NCBI GenBank assembly: GCA_019114585.1
Contig: DXFE01000075.1
Coordinates: 1 to 27,513, forward strand
From: Gemmiger_A avium
GTDB lineage: Bacteria > Bacillota > Clostridia > Oscillospirales > Ruminococcaceae
Direction of reading: 5' to 3'
DNA length: 27,513 nt
How positions within the stretch are numbered: the stretch's first letter is position 1; the number at the start of each line of letters is the position of its first letter. Both the position numbers and the translations under genes were made by a program. The notes under the pieces were generated by a model that made no database searches, was not told the DNA's origin, and saw nothing but the letters and a program-made list of their open reading frames with translations. Positions 15,704-22,223 of this stretch are shown piece after piece.

Positions 15704-16375
15704 TTATTGCTCTTTCCAGGCGCGGATCTGCCGGTCCAGCCAGCCGACCCAGGCCTCCATGCCCTCGCCGGTGCGGGCCGATACCGGGAACATCTCCAGC
15801 TGCGGATTGCGCTGTTTGGCCCGCTGCTCCACCGCCGCCAGGTCAAAATCAAATACCGGCAGGGTGTCGATCTTGTTCACCAGCAGCGCGTGGCAGACCG
15901 AGAACATCAGCGGGTATTTCAGGGGCTTGTCGTCCCCCTCCGGCACCGACAGGATCATGGCGTTTTTGGCCGCGCCGGTGTCGAACTCCGCCGGGCAGAC
16001 CAGGTTTCCCACGTTTTCCAGGATCACGATGTCCAGTTCGTCGGTGCCCAGCGCCTCCAGGCCCTGCCGGGTCATGGCCGCGTCCAGATGGCACATGCCG
16101 CCGGTGTGCAGCTGGATCACCCGGGCCCCGGTGGCCGAAATGGTGTGGGCGTCCACGTCCGAGTCGATGTCCGCCTCCATCACCCCGACCCGCCAGCCGC
16201 GCTGCACCAGTGCCGGGATGGTACCCATCAGGGCGGTGGTCTTGCCCGACCCGGGGCTGGACATCAGATTCAGCAGGAACACGCCTTTTGCTTTCAGTTC
16301 CTGCCGCAGCGCCTCGGCGTCCCGGTCGTTGCAGTCCAGCACGCTTTTTTTGATCTCGATCACCTTGAATGCCAT
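15704..16375 (-). CDS. hypB: Hydrogenase nickel-incorporation GTPase HypB
   Basis: A 223-residue SIMIBI GTPase that powers nickel insertion into [NiFe] hydrogenase together with HypA. The P-loop is SSPGSGKTT (39-47). The metal-site motif GGMCHLD gives Cys95 and His96, followed by ENVGNLVCPAEFD and the base-specificity motif NKID. The N-terminal CxxCGC nickel motif of E. coli HypB and the His-rich tract of other HypBs are absent, so this is the short form. ATG 16375 lies 7 nt after GGAGGA. First gene of the operon, driven by the promoter at 16419-16447. Confidence 0.95.
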   Translation of the reverse strand: MAFKVIEIKKSVLDCNDRDAEALRQELKAKGVFLLNLMSSPGSGKTTALMGTIPALVQRGWRVGVMEADIDSDVDAHTISATGARVIQLHTGGMCHLDAAMTRQGLEALGTDELDIVILENVGNLVCPAEFDTGAAKNAMILSVPEGDDKPLKYPLMFSVCHALLVNKIDTLPVFDFDLAAVEQRAKQRNPQLEMFPVSARTGEGMEAWVGWLDRQIRAWKEQ

Positions 16376-16418
16376 GCCTGGTTCCTCCGTTTCCGGTTGT
16401 GGATTTTTTGTCATTCTC

Positions 16419-16447
16419 ATTGTACCACCCGGGCGCGCTGCCGTAAA
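16419..16447 (-). promoter_or_regulatory. Promoter of the hypB-flavoprotein-hypA operon
   Basis: Minus-strand TTTACG (16442-16447), 17-bp spacer, TACAAT (16419-16424), about 45 bp before the hypB start. It is 14 bp back-to-back with the promoter of the broken LysR gene. Confidence 0.75.
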
Positions 16448-16461
16448 ACAACAGCCTTGCG

Positions 16462-16490
16462 TTGCAGGTCACAATGTTTTGTTGTATCAT
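16462..16490 (+). promoter_or_regulatory. Promoter of the LysR-type remnant
   Basis: TTGCAG (16462-16467), 17-bp spacer, TATCAT (16485-16490), followed by GGAGGG and ATG at 16517. The promoter and ribosome site are intact although the gene is broken. GTTTT (16477-16481 region) and AAAAC flank the -10 box as a weak inverted repeat. Confidence 0.65.
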
Positions 16491-16516
16491 AAAACCAGAA
16501 ACGGAGGGACGTGCCG

Positions 16517-16940
16517 ATGCAGATGCGGGCAATCGAATCTTTTCTGGCCCTGTATGAGGACCGCAGCTTTTCCAAGGCCAGCCGCCGGCTGTACATCACC
16601 CAGCAGGGGCTGAGCCGCCAGATTCGGGCGCTGGAAAAAGAACTGGGGCGGCAGCTGTTTACCCGGGGGCGGCTGGGCAGCGAACCCACCGAAACCGCCC
16701 ATCTGCTGTACCCCTATGGGGATAGCCACCCTGAACTCGGCCATGGCCCTGCGGGTGACCAACCCGGCGGTGCGCATCCGCCGGCTGGAACTGCCCTGCG
16801 CCGGGTATCTGTACGGCTGCGCCCCGCTCTACTGCGCGCCGGACAGCCCCGCCGTGCAGGTGCTGCAGTATGCCCAACGTTATTACGCCCGCCACCCGCT
16901 GCCGGTCTATTCCGACCCGCCCGCCCGGCCGGGGAAATAA
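16517..16940 (+). pseudogene. LysR-type regulator remnant with central deletion and frameshift
   Basis: The first 75 residues or so are a clear LysR helix-turn-helix: AIESFLALYEDRSFSKASRRLYITQQGLSRQIRALEKEL is present in pieces along 16523-16640, followed by a dimerisation-helix start ending LLYPYG. At about 16706-16720 the frame shifts by +1. The next sequence (MALRVTNPAVRIRRLELP, then YLYGCAPLYCAPDSP, ending PPARPGK at the TAA 16938-16940) looks like the end of a LysR effector domain. LysR proteins are about 300 residues; only about 150 codons remain, so roughly 450 bp of the middle is missing. It diverges from hypB, as LysR regulators usually do from the operon they control. It is also possible that the short in-frame product, which runs on to a later stop, is still made. 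Confidence 0.75.
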
Positions 16941-16945
16941 AGCAA

Positions 16946-16986
16946 AAACCAGCGCGCGCCTTGCATCCCAAGGCGCGCGCCGGTTT
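16946..16986. terminator. Bidirectional terminator between LysR remnant and SPFH gene
   Basis: The perfect 12-bp stem GCGCGCGCCTTG/CAAGGCGCGCGC (16952-16963, 16969-16980) is extended by AAACC/GGTTT. On the minus strand it is followed by TTGCTTTATT, on the plus strand by CTTC. It sits between convergent 3' ends. Confidence 0.85.
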
Positions 16987-16995
16987 CTTCGTATG

Positions 16996-18099
16996 TCAGG
17001 AGGCGTGCCGCTCCAGCAGCTGCTGCAGCTGGGCCAGCAGATCGCCGTTGCCGTTCAGGCTGATATTGCCCACGTTTTCGCAGATGCGCTCGATGTACTC
17101 CATCTCTTTCAGCCGCATCAGGGTGCGGTTTTCCTCCATTAGGCGGGCGGTGTTCAGCAGGCTGCGGGTGGAGGCCACCTCCTCCCGCCGGGTGATCACG
17201 TTGGCCTGGGCCCGCTTTTCCGCCACCAGCACCGTGTTCATGATCTCCCGGATTTCCCCGGGCAGGATGATGTCCTTGACGCCTCCGTCGGTGATCTCCA
17301 GATACAGGGCCGGGGCTTTTTCCCGCAGCCGGGCCAGCACCTGGGCGGACAGCTGCTCCTTGCTCTCCAGCAGTTCGTCCAGCCGCTGCACCCCCACAAA
17401 CTCCCGCAGGGCCAGCTGCACCGCCACATGCAGCTGCTCGGTGTAGTCGTCGATCTCGGTCAGCACCTTTACCCAGTCGGTGATACGGTAGCTGCACACG
17501 TAGTTGATCCGCACGCTCACCTTATCCCGGGTCAGGATTTCCTGGCCAGTTACGTTCAGCTGGGTCAGCCGGGTATCCACCATGTCGGCCTCCACCAGTA
17601 CGCCGTTGCGCCAGAAGTAGTACCGGCCTCCGTCCAGCACCCGCTGCAGCTGGTGGTCAAAGTACAGCCGGGCTTTCTGGTAGTCCTCCACATCCACCCG
17701 CTGGTACAGCGCGGAGGGCAGCCGGGCCAGCAGGTAGGCGGGCACCTCCGGCCCGATTTCCGGATTCGTGGTATCCACCAGCCGGAAGGTGTGTTCACCC
17801 CGCAGGTTCCAGAAGGCATACCGGCCTTTGCACAGGGCCTCCTGGAACGCTCCGTTCACATAGTGCAGTGCCAGCTGCTGGTCGGCTACCTCCACCGAAG
17901 CGGTAGCCCGGGCGATGGCCGGGTCTTCCAGCAGCTGCTCCAGCGGGCAGAACTCGGAGCGCAGCGGGTCTTCCACCGACAGGATCTCCGCCTGCCGCCC
18001 GCCGTACAGCCAGTGCCGCCCCGGCTCCAGCATCCGCACAAATTTTCCGTGGCGGAACAGCAGCCCGCGCTGATTGTCCTGAACGATGATAGCTTTCAT
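16996..18099 (-). CDS. SPFH/Band 7 (slipin, stomatin-like) protein
   Basis: A 367-residue protein. The SPFH/Band 7 domain covers about residues 165-310, with NVTGQEILTRDKVSVRIN, VCSYRITD, LREFVGVQRLDELL, and KDIILPGEIREIMNTV. It ends in a helical tail (about 290-367) likely to form coiled-coil oligomers. No N-terminal membrane helix is visible, unusual for slipins, so it may be a soluble or peripheral scaffold. The N-terminal half contains three similar segments (RMLEPGRHWLYG at 22-33, EALCKGRYAFW at 87-97, RVLDGGRYYFW at 153-163), an internal repeat. ATG 18099 has AAGGAGG 8 nt upstream; the longer frame runs into non-coding sequence. Monocistronic. Family members organise membrane domains or proteases; the specific role is unknown. 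Confidence 0.88.
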   Translation of the reverse strand: MKAIIVQDNQRGLLFRHGKFVRMLEPGRHWLYGGRQAEILSVEDPLRSEFCPLEQLLEDPAIARATASVEVADQQLALHYVNGAFQEALCKGRYAFWNLRGEHTFRLVDTTNPEIGPEVPAYLLARLPSALYQRVDVEDYQKARLYFDHQLQRVLDGGRYYFWRNGVLVEADMVDTRLTQLNVTGQEILTRDKVSVRINYVCSYRITDWVKVLTEIDDYTEQLHVAVQLALREFVGVQRLDELLESKEQLSAQVLARLREKAPALYLEITDGGVKDIILPGEIREIMNTVLVAEKRAQANVITRREEVASTRSLLNTARLMEENRTLMRLKEMEYIERICENVGNISLNGNGDLLAQLQQLLERHAS

Positions 18100-18644
18100 A
18101 TGGATAACCTCCTTTATAAAAGGGAAAAGAATCGGGGGCGTTTTCCCACGGGCGGCCCTGTGCGGCCGCGGGCTTGAGCGCGTTTGTCCGGCAGGCGGAA
18201 GAAGAGTCTCTGGCCTGCACGGCAATCCGCGCGGTATCCGCCCGCGGGCAGGGCCCGGGGCCGCTGCCCCCAAACGGGGGCGGAGAAAACGCCGGAAGTG
18301 GTGCCCCTTGCGGGGCGCTGCCGCAAAAAGCGGCTCCGTACCAATCGGCTGTGCGGAATGCACAGGCAGGATTTGAACCTGCGAATAATAAAGAGGGGAG
18401 TCGAACCCCGCGCGTTGCCGCGTTGCCAGGCAGCGCCCGTCCGGCATACGCTTCGGAAATTCCCCGCGCACCGCGGCGGTCTGTCATCCGCCCTGACCGG
18501 CCCTGCACCCAGAGAATACCAGATTTTTCCGCCCGGTTCATGGAAAAAAAGGTGCGCACTTGCTTTCCGTGTGACCTTATCACAGACCCGCGCCCCTATT
18601 CGGGGTATACTAAGATCAAACAAAAAGGAAAGGGGCTGGCAACT
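18100..18644. other. 545-bp non-coding region with hairpin string and T-arm-like sequences
   Basis: No convincing gene lies between the divergent SPFH and trxA genes. From 18266 to 18409 there are six small hairpins: 18266-18281 (GCCCCC/GGGGGC), 18303-18316 (GCCCC/GGGGC), 18321-18333 (CCGC/GCGG), 18349-18365 (CTGTGC/GCACAG), 18366-18382 (GCAGG/CCTGC) and 18395-18409 (GGGG/CCCC). Read on the minus strand, the last two have 7-nt loops TTCAAAT and TTCGACT, like tRNA T-arms; helices 18349-18365 and 18366-18382 abut with no gap. No complete tRNA cloverleaf could be built. The trxA-side end has a -10-like TATACT (18606-18611) after hairpin CCCC-tattc-GGGG (18593-18605), without a good -35. It may hold decayed tRNA pieces or a structured RNA. 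Confidence 0.45.
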
Positions 18645-18968
18645 ATGGCAGCTTTGAATATCAATCAGGAACAATTTCGCGAGATGATCCAGGGGGACAA
18701 GCCCGTGCTGGTGGATTTCTGGGCGCCCTGGTGCGGCTACTGCCGCCGGATCGCCCCGGCCTATGAAAAGATCGCCGAGGAATACGGCGACCGGCTGGCG
18801 GTGGTGAAACTCAACATCGACGAGGCCGAACAGGTTACCGACGAGGAGGGCGTGGAGGTCATCCCCACCCTGATCCTGTACAAGAACGGCAAGGCGCTGG
18901 ACTCGGTGGTGAACCCCGGTTCCAAGGCGGCCATCGACCAGTTTATCCGGGAGGCCCTGGAGAAGTAA
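18645..18968 (+). CDS. trxA: Thioredoxin with CGYC active site
   Basis: A 107-residue thioredoxin, the cytoplasmic disulfide reductant. The active site is WCGYC at 29-33, in place of the usual WCGPC; the cis-proline is Pro74 in VIPTLI, and the N-terminal VLVDFWAPW is canonical. A Tyr at the third position shifts redox potential in family members with altered active sites, so its redox behaviour may differ from housekeeping thioredoxin. The start is ATG 18645 after AAGGGG-type sequence; the longer frame upstream is non-coding. It is followed by trxB after 13 nt, so both are co-transcribed. Likely clients in this window are Bcp and ArsC. Confidence 0.93.
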   Translation: MAALNINQEQFREMIQGDKPVLVDFWAPWCGYCRRIAPAYEKIAEEYGDRLAVVKLNIDEAEQVTDEEGVEVIPTLILYKNGKALDSVVNPGSKAAIDQFIREALEK

Positions 18969-18981
18969 GGAGGCAGCGTCC

Positions 18982-19911
18982 ATGAGCGAACCCCATGTAT
19001 ACGATATGATCGTGGTGGGCGGCGGCCCCGGCGGCTATACGGCCGCTTTGTACGCCGCCCGGGCCGGGCTGGACACCCTGGTGCTGGAGAAACTCTCCGC
19101 CGGGGGCCAGATGGCCCTGACCGAACAGATCGACAACTACCCCGGTTTTGAAGAGGGCGTTGACGGCTTTACCCTGGCGGAACGGATGCAGACCCAGGCC
19201 GAACGGTTCGGCGCAAAGACCGAATACGCCCAGGTGGACCGCATGGATCTGACCGCGGTTCCCAAGGTGCTGGAAACCAGCGAGGGCGTTTTTTACGCCC
19301 GCACCGTGGCGGTGGCCACCGGGGCCAATCCCCGGGAGCTGGGCCTGCCCGGCGAAGCGGCCCTGACCGGCCGGGGCGTGGCCTACTGCGCCGCCTGCGA
19401 CGGGATGCGGTATAAAGGCAAAACCGTGGTGGTCGTGGGGGGCGGCAACTCTGCCGCCGCGGACGCGATGCTGCTCAGCCGGGTGGCGAAAAAGGTGATT
19501 CTGGTGCACCGGCGGGATACCCTGCGGGCCACCAAAATCTATCACGATCCGCTGATGCAGGCGGAGAATATCGAGTTCCGCTGGAACAGCGTGGTGGCAG
19601 AATTGCTGCAGGACGGCAAGCTTACCGGCGTGAAGCTGCGGGATGTGAATACCGGCGAGGAAACCACCCTCCCTTGCGACGGAGTGTTCATCAGCGTGGG
19701 CCGCAAGCCCGCCACCGACCTGGTGGAGGGCCAGCTGACGCTGGACCGCAGCGGGTACATCGTGGCGGATGAAACCACCCGCACCAATATCCCCGGCGTG
19801 TACGCCGTGGGGGACGTGCGCACCAAACCCCTGCGCCAGGTGGTAACGGCGGTGGCCGACGGGGCCACGGCGGTGCACATGGCGGAGGAGTATCTGGCGG
19901 GAGGCGAATAA
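18982..19911 (+). CDS. trxB: Thioredoxin reductase (NADPH, FAD)
   Basis: A 309-residue low-molecular-weight thioredoxin reductase that passes electrons from NADPH through FAD to TrxA. The FAD motif is GGGPGG (13-18); the redox-active disulfide is Cys136-Cys139 in CAACDG; the NADPH domain has GGGNSA (153-158) and HRRD (176-179), consistent with NADPH use. The FAD-closing sequence is GVYAVGDVRTKPLRQVVTA near the C-terminus. Length is typical. ATG 18982 has AAGGAGG upstream. It precedes the small DUF6132-like membrane gene by 1 nt, so the three form one operon. Confidence 0.96.
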   Translation: MSEPHVYDMIVVGGGPGGYTAALYAARAGLDTLVLEKLSAGGQMALTEQIDNYPGFEEGVDGFTLAERMQTQAERFGAKTEYAQVDRMDLTAVPKVLETSEGVFYARTVAVATGANPRELGLPGEAALTGRGVAYCAACDGMRYKGKTVVVVGGGNSAAADAMLLSRVAKKVILVHRRDTLRATKIYHDPLMQAENIEFRWNSVVAELLQDGKLTGVKLRDVNTGEETTLPCDGVFISVGRKPATDLVEGQLTLDRSGYIVADETTRTNIPGVYAVGDVRTKPLRQVVTAVADGATAVHMAEEYLAGGE

Positions 19912-19912
19912 C

Positions 19913-20125
19913 ATGAAAGAACGCATCAAACGCTGGCGGCGTCCGGCCCTGTTTATCCTGGGCGGCGCGCTGGCTGGCCTGGCCTGGCATTACCTGGTGG
20001 GATGCTCCGGCAATACCTGCACCATCGCCGCCAGCCCGGTCAACTCCATGTTGTATATGGCGGTGATCGGCTGGCTGCTGTCGGTGGCGCTGGCGCCCGG
20101 CTGTCGGGGAAACTGCCGCCGGTAA
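19913..20125 (+). CDS. Small cysteine-bearing membrane protein (DUF6132-like)
   Basis: A 70-residue protein with two hydrophobic segments (about 11-29 and 44-62) around a short loop carrying Cys31 and Cys36 (GCSGNTC), and a tail with Cys64 and Cys68 (CRGNC). The pattern GALAG...VGCSGNTCTIAASPVNSMLY resembles DUF6132 (PF19628), a small family with the same GC-x-G-x-C-x-I-x-NP core. It starts 1 nt after trxB and shares its transcript, so a link to thiol transfer across the membrane is an attractive but untested idea. A lipid- or metal-related role cannot be excluded. Confidence 0.72.
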   Translation: MKERIKRWRRPALFILGGALAGLAWHYLVGCSGNTCTIAASPVNSMLYMAVIGWLLSVALAPGCRGNCRR

Positions 20126-20139
20126 ATAAAGAACGGAAC

Positions 20140-20170
20140 GGCCGCGGGTGAAAGCCCGCGGCCTATTTTT
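20140..20170 (+). terminator. Terminator of the trxA-trxB operon
   Basis: The 9-bp stem GGCCGCGGG/CCCGCGGCC (20140-20148, 20155-20163) with a 6-nt loop is followed by TATTTTT. Confidence 0.9.
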
Positions 20171-20189
20171 ACGCCGCCGCCTTTCCCGA

Positions 20190-20218
20190 TTGCAAGACCC
20201 CGCCGCCCGTGCTATGAT
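20190..20218 (+). promoter_or_regulatory. Promoter of the kinase-macrodomain operon
   Basis: TTGCAA (20190-20195), 17-bp spacer, TATGAT (20213-20218), followed by AGGAGG and the ATG at 20244, giving a leader of roughly 20 nt. Confidence 0.8.
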
Positions 20219-20243
20219 GGGATTATCACAGGAGGATACAGAC

Positions 20244-20759
20244 ATGGTTATTCTGATCGCGGGGGCCTCCCACACCGGAAAAACCGCCCTGGCCCAGCGG
20301 CTGGTGAAACAATACGGATATTTCTGCTTGTCCATCGACCATCTGAAGATGGGGCTGATCCGCAGCGGGTATACCACCCTCACCCCCTTGAGCGATGACC
20401 GGGAGCTGACCGGTTACCTGTGGCCGGTGGTGCGGGAGATGATCAAAACCGCCATCGAAAACAGCCAGGACCTGATCGTGGAGGGCTGCTACATTCCCTT
20501 TGACTGGCAGCAGGATTTCCCGGCGGAGTACCGCGCCCGTATTTGGTATATCTGCCTGGTGATGAGCGAGGGATATATCCGCCGCCATTACCGGGAGATC
20601 AAACAATACGCCAGCGTGGCGGAGCAGCGGCTGGACGATTCGGATTGCACGCTGGAAACCCTGCTGCGGGACAACGCCCAGACGCGGGAAGCCTGCCGCC
20701 GGTACGGGCTGGAGCCCGTCCTGATCGAGGAAGAGTATCCAACAGAATTCAAACTGTAA
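20244..20759 (+). CDS. P-loop kinase-like protein, substrate unknown
   Basis: A 171-residue soluble nucleotide-binding protein. The Walker A motif is GASHTGKT at residues 7-14; a downstream segment IDHLKMGLIRSG resembles the lid or substrate loops of small-molecule and nucleoside kinases; DLIVEGCYIPFD fits the second substrate strand of AAA_33/adenylate-kinase-like folds. The substrate cannot be determined. The start ATG 20244 follows AGGAGG by 8 nt. It is first in an operon, 17 nt before the macrodomain-HTH gene, suggesting a link to nucleotide or ADP-ribose metabolism, but that is inference. Confidence 0.82.
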   Translation: MVILIAGASHTGKTALAQRLVKQYGYFCLSIDHLKMGLIRSGYTTLTPLSDDRELTGYLWPVVREMIKTAIENSQDLIVEGCYIPFDWQQDFPAEYRARIWYICLVMSEGYIRRHYREIKQYASVAEQRLDDSDCTLETLLRDNAQTREACRRYGLEPVLIEEEYPTEFKL

Positions 20760-20776
20760 CAAAGGAGGCGCCTTGT

Positions 20777-21781
20777 ATGCCCCTGCAAATCGTGCGAAAC
20801 GACATCACCGTCATGAAGGTGGATGCCATCGTCAACGCCGCCAACGAAAGCCTGCTGGGCGGCGGGGGCGTGGACGGCGCCATCCACCGGGCCGCCGGGC
20901 CGGACCTGCTGGCGGAATGCCGCACCCTGGGCGGCTGCCAAACCGGGCAGGCCAAAATCACAAAAGGGTACCGTCTGCCCGCCCGGTATGTGATCCATAC
21001 GGTGGGGCCGGTCTGGCGGGGCGGGCAGCAGGGTGAAAAGGAACTGCTTATCTCTGCCTATCGTTCCTCGCTGGAGCTGGCCCTGGCTCACCGGTGCGAA
21101 ACGGTGGCCTTTCCGCTGATCTCCTCCGGCGTGTACGGGTACCCCAAGGATCAGGCGCTCAAGGTGGCGGTGGACACCATCGGGGATTTTCTGCTGGCCC
21201 ATGACATGACGGTGTATCTGGTGATCTTTGACCGGGCGGCCTATGCCATCGGGGAAAAACTCTTTGCCGATATCGCCGCCTGGATCGACGACCGGTATGT
21301 GGACGCCCATACCGACAGCCGGGAAACCCAGTACCGCCGGGCTATGTCGGCACAGCCGGGCTTCGGAATGCCCGCCCCCTGTGCGGCGACTGAAGCGGCC
21401 CAGGATGCGCTGGAACAACTGGCCGAGCGCCTGAACCAGCTGGACGAGAGCTTTTCCCAGATGCTGCTGCGCAAGATCGACGAGCGGGGCATCACCGACG
21501 CCCAGTGCTACAAAAAGGCCAATATCGACCGGAAACTGTTCTCCAAGATCCGGTCGGACGTGCATTACAAGCCCTCCAAACCCACCGCTCTGGCCTTTGC
21601 CGTGGCGCTGGAACTGCCGCTGGAGGAAGCCCGGGAACTGCTGGGCAAGGCGGGCTATGCCTTTTCCCATGCCAGTAAATTCGACGTGATCGTGGAGTAC
21701 TTCATCGCCCACCGCAACTACAACATTTTTGAAATCAACGAGGCGCTGTTCGCTTTTGATCAGAGCCTGCTGGGAGGTTGA
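20777..21781 (+). CDS. Macrodomain protein fused to a helical HTH-like C-terminal domain
   Basis: A 334-residue protein. The N-terminal macrodomain (about 1-170) has NAANESLLGGGGVDGAIHRAAG, HTVGPVW and the FPLISSGVYGYP substrate loop, the pattern of ADP-ribose or O-acetyl-ADP-ribose hydrolases. After a linker with Gln/Glu-rich helices (about 205-225), residues 225-334 form a separate helical domain (MLLRKIDERGITDAQCYKKA, KLFSKIRSDVHY, ALAFAVALELPLEEARELLGKAG) with a helix-turn-helix look, which suggests a nucleic acid or protein regulator. ATG 20777 lies 8 nt after AAAGGAGG. It shares an operon with the kinase and DUF2200 genes (5 nt gap downstream). The ligand and target are unknown. Confidence 0.85.
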   Translation: MPLQIVRNDITVMKVDAIVNAANESLLGGGGVDGAIHRAAGPDLLAECRTLGGCQTGQAKITKGYRLPARYVIHTVGPVWRGGQQGEKELLISAYRSSLELALAHRCETVAFPLISSGVYGYPKDQALKVAVDTIGDFLLAHDMTVYLVIFDRAAYAIGEKLFADIAAWIDDRYVDAHTDSRETQYRRAMSAQPGFGMPAPCAATEAAQDALEQLAERLNQLDESFSQMLLRKIDERGITDAQCYKKANIDRKLFSKIRSDVHYKPSKPTALAFAVALELPLEEARELLGKAGYAFSHASKFDVIVEYFIAHRNYNIFEINEALFAFDQSLLGG

Positions 21782-21785
21782 CGCT

Positions 21786-22136
21786 ATGCCCCGTATGGAT
21801 GTGACCCAGATGCTCTTTGCCAAGCTGTACCCGCTGCTGGTGACCAAGGCGGAAAAGAAAGGCCGCACCCGGCAGGAGGTGGACCAGGTGACCGGCTGGC
21901 TCACCGGTTACACGCCGGAGCAGATCGCCGGGCTGGAACAGTCCGAAACCAGCTATGGGGACTTTTTCCGCAATGCCCCGGCCCCGAACCCGAACCGGGC
22001 CCTCATCACCGGCAAGGTGTGCGGCGTGCAGGTGGAAACCATTGAGGATCCCCTGATGCGGGAGATCCGCTATCTGGACAAGCTGGTGGATGAACTGGCC
22101 AAGGGCCGGCCCATGGAAAAGATCCTGCGCGGATAA
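21786..22136 (+). CDS. DUF2200 family protein
   Basis: A 116-residue small soluble protein resembling DUF2200: a start MPRMDVTQMLFAKLYPLLVTKAEKKGR, then EVDQVTGWLTGYTPEQI, then DFFRNAPAPNPNR and IEDPLMREIRYLDKLVDELAKGRPMEKIL. No catalytic residues are known to me. The ATG at 21786, rather than the earlier in-frame start that overlaps the macrodomain gene, follows GGGAGG. It closes the kinase-macrodomain transcript. In the family it is usually a conserved protein of unknown function. Confidence 0.8.
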   Translation: MPRMDVTQMLFAKLYPLLVTKAEKKGRTRQEVDQVTGWLTGYTPEQIAGLEQSETSYGDFFRNAPAPNPNRALITGKVCGVQVETIEDPLMREIRYLDKLVDELAKGRPMEKILRG

Positions 22137-22165
22137 TGTCGCCCGCCGGGCGACCTGCCAACAGC

Positions 22166-22220
22166 AAAATCCCCCTATACTGTGGTTGTAGGCCAAACAA
22201 ACACAGAACAGGGGGATTTT
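22166..22220. repeat. Inverted repeat flanking the VWA promoter and ribosome site
   Basis: AAAATCCCCC (22166-22175) and GGGGGATTTT (22211-22220) form a perfect 10-bp inverted repeat with a 35-bp interval. The right arm contains the Shine-Dalgarno GGGGGA of the VWA gene. The -10-like TATACT (22176-22181) starts directly after the left arm. Confidence 0.7.
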
Positions 22221-22223
22221 TGT

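Noticed and set aside
12917..16492. A 1191-codon open frame on the plus strand
   Set aside because: It is antisense to hypA, the flavoprotein and hypB, which have clear motifs and ribosome sites; its translation is a low-complexity Ala/Gly/His/Arg mixture typical of GC-rich shadows.
18349..18409. A tmRNA (ssrA) end suggested by TTCGAC and TTCAAAT loops
   Set aside because: The two T-arm-like hairpins are only about 15 nt apart, with no tag frame or pseudoknots at the distances a tmRNA needs.
18358..18470. A tRNA on the minus strand using acceptor TGCGCGG/CTGTGCA and T-arm GCAGG-TTCAAAT-CCTGC
   Set aside because: The acceptor arms can pair, but the fold is about 113 nt long and shows no D-arm, no proper anticodon arm and no fit to selenocysteine tRNA. 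The same 3' bases pair better with the neighbouring GCACAG.
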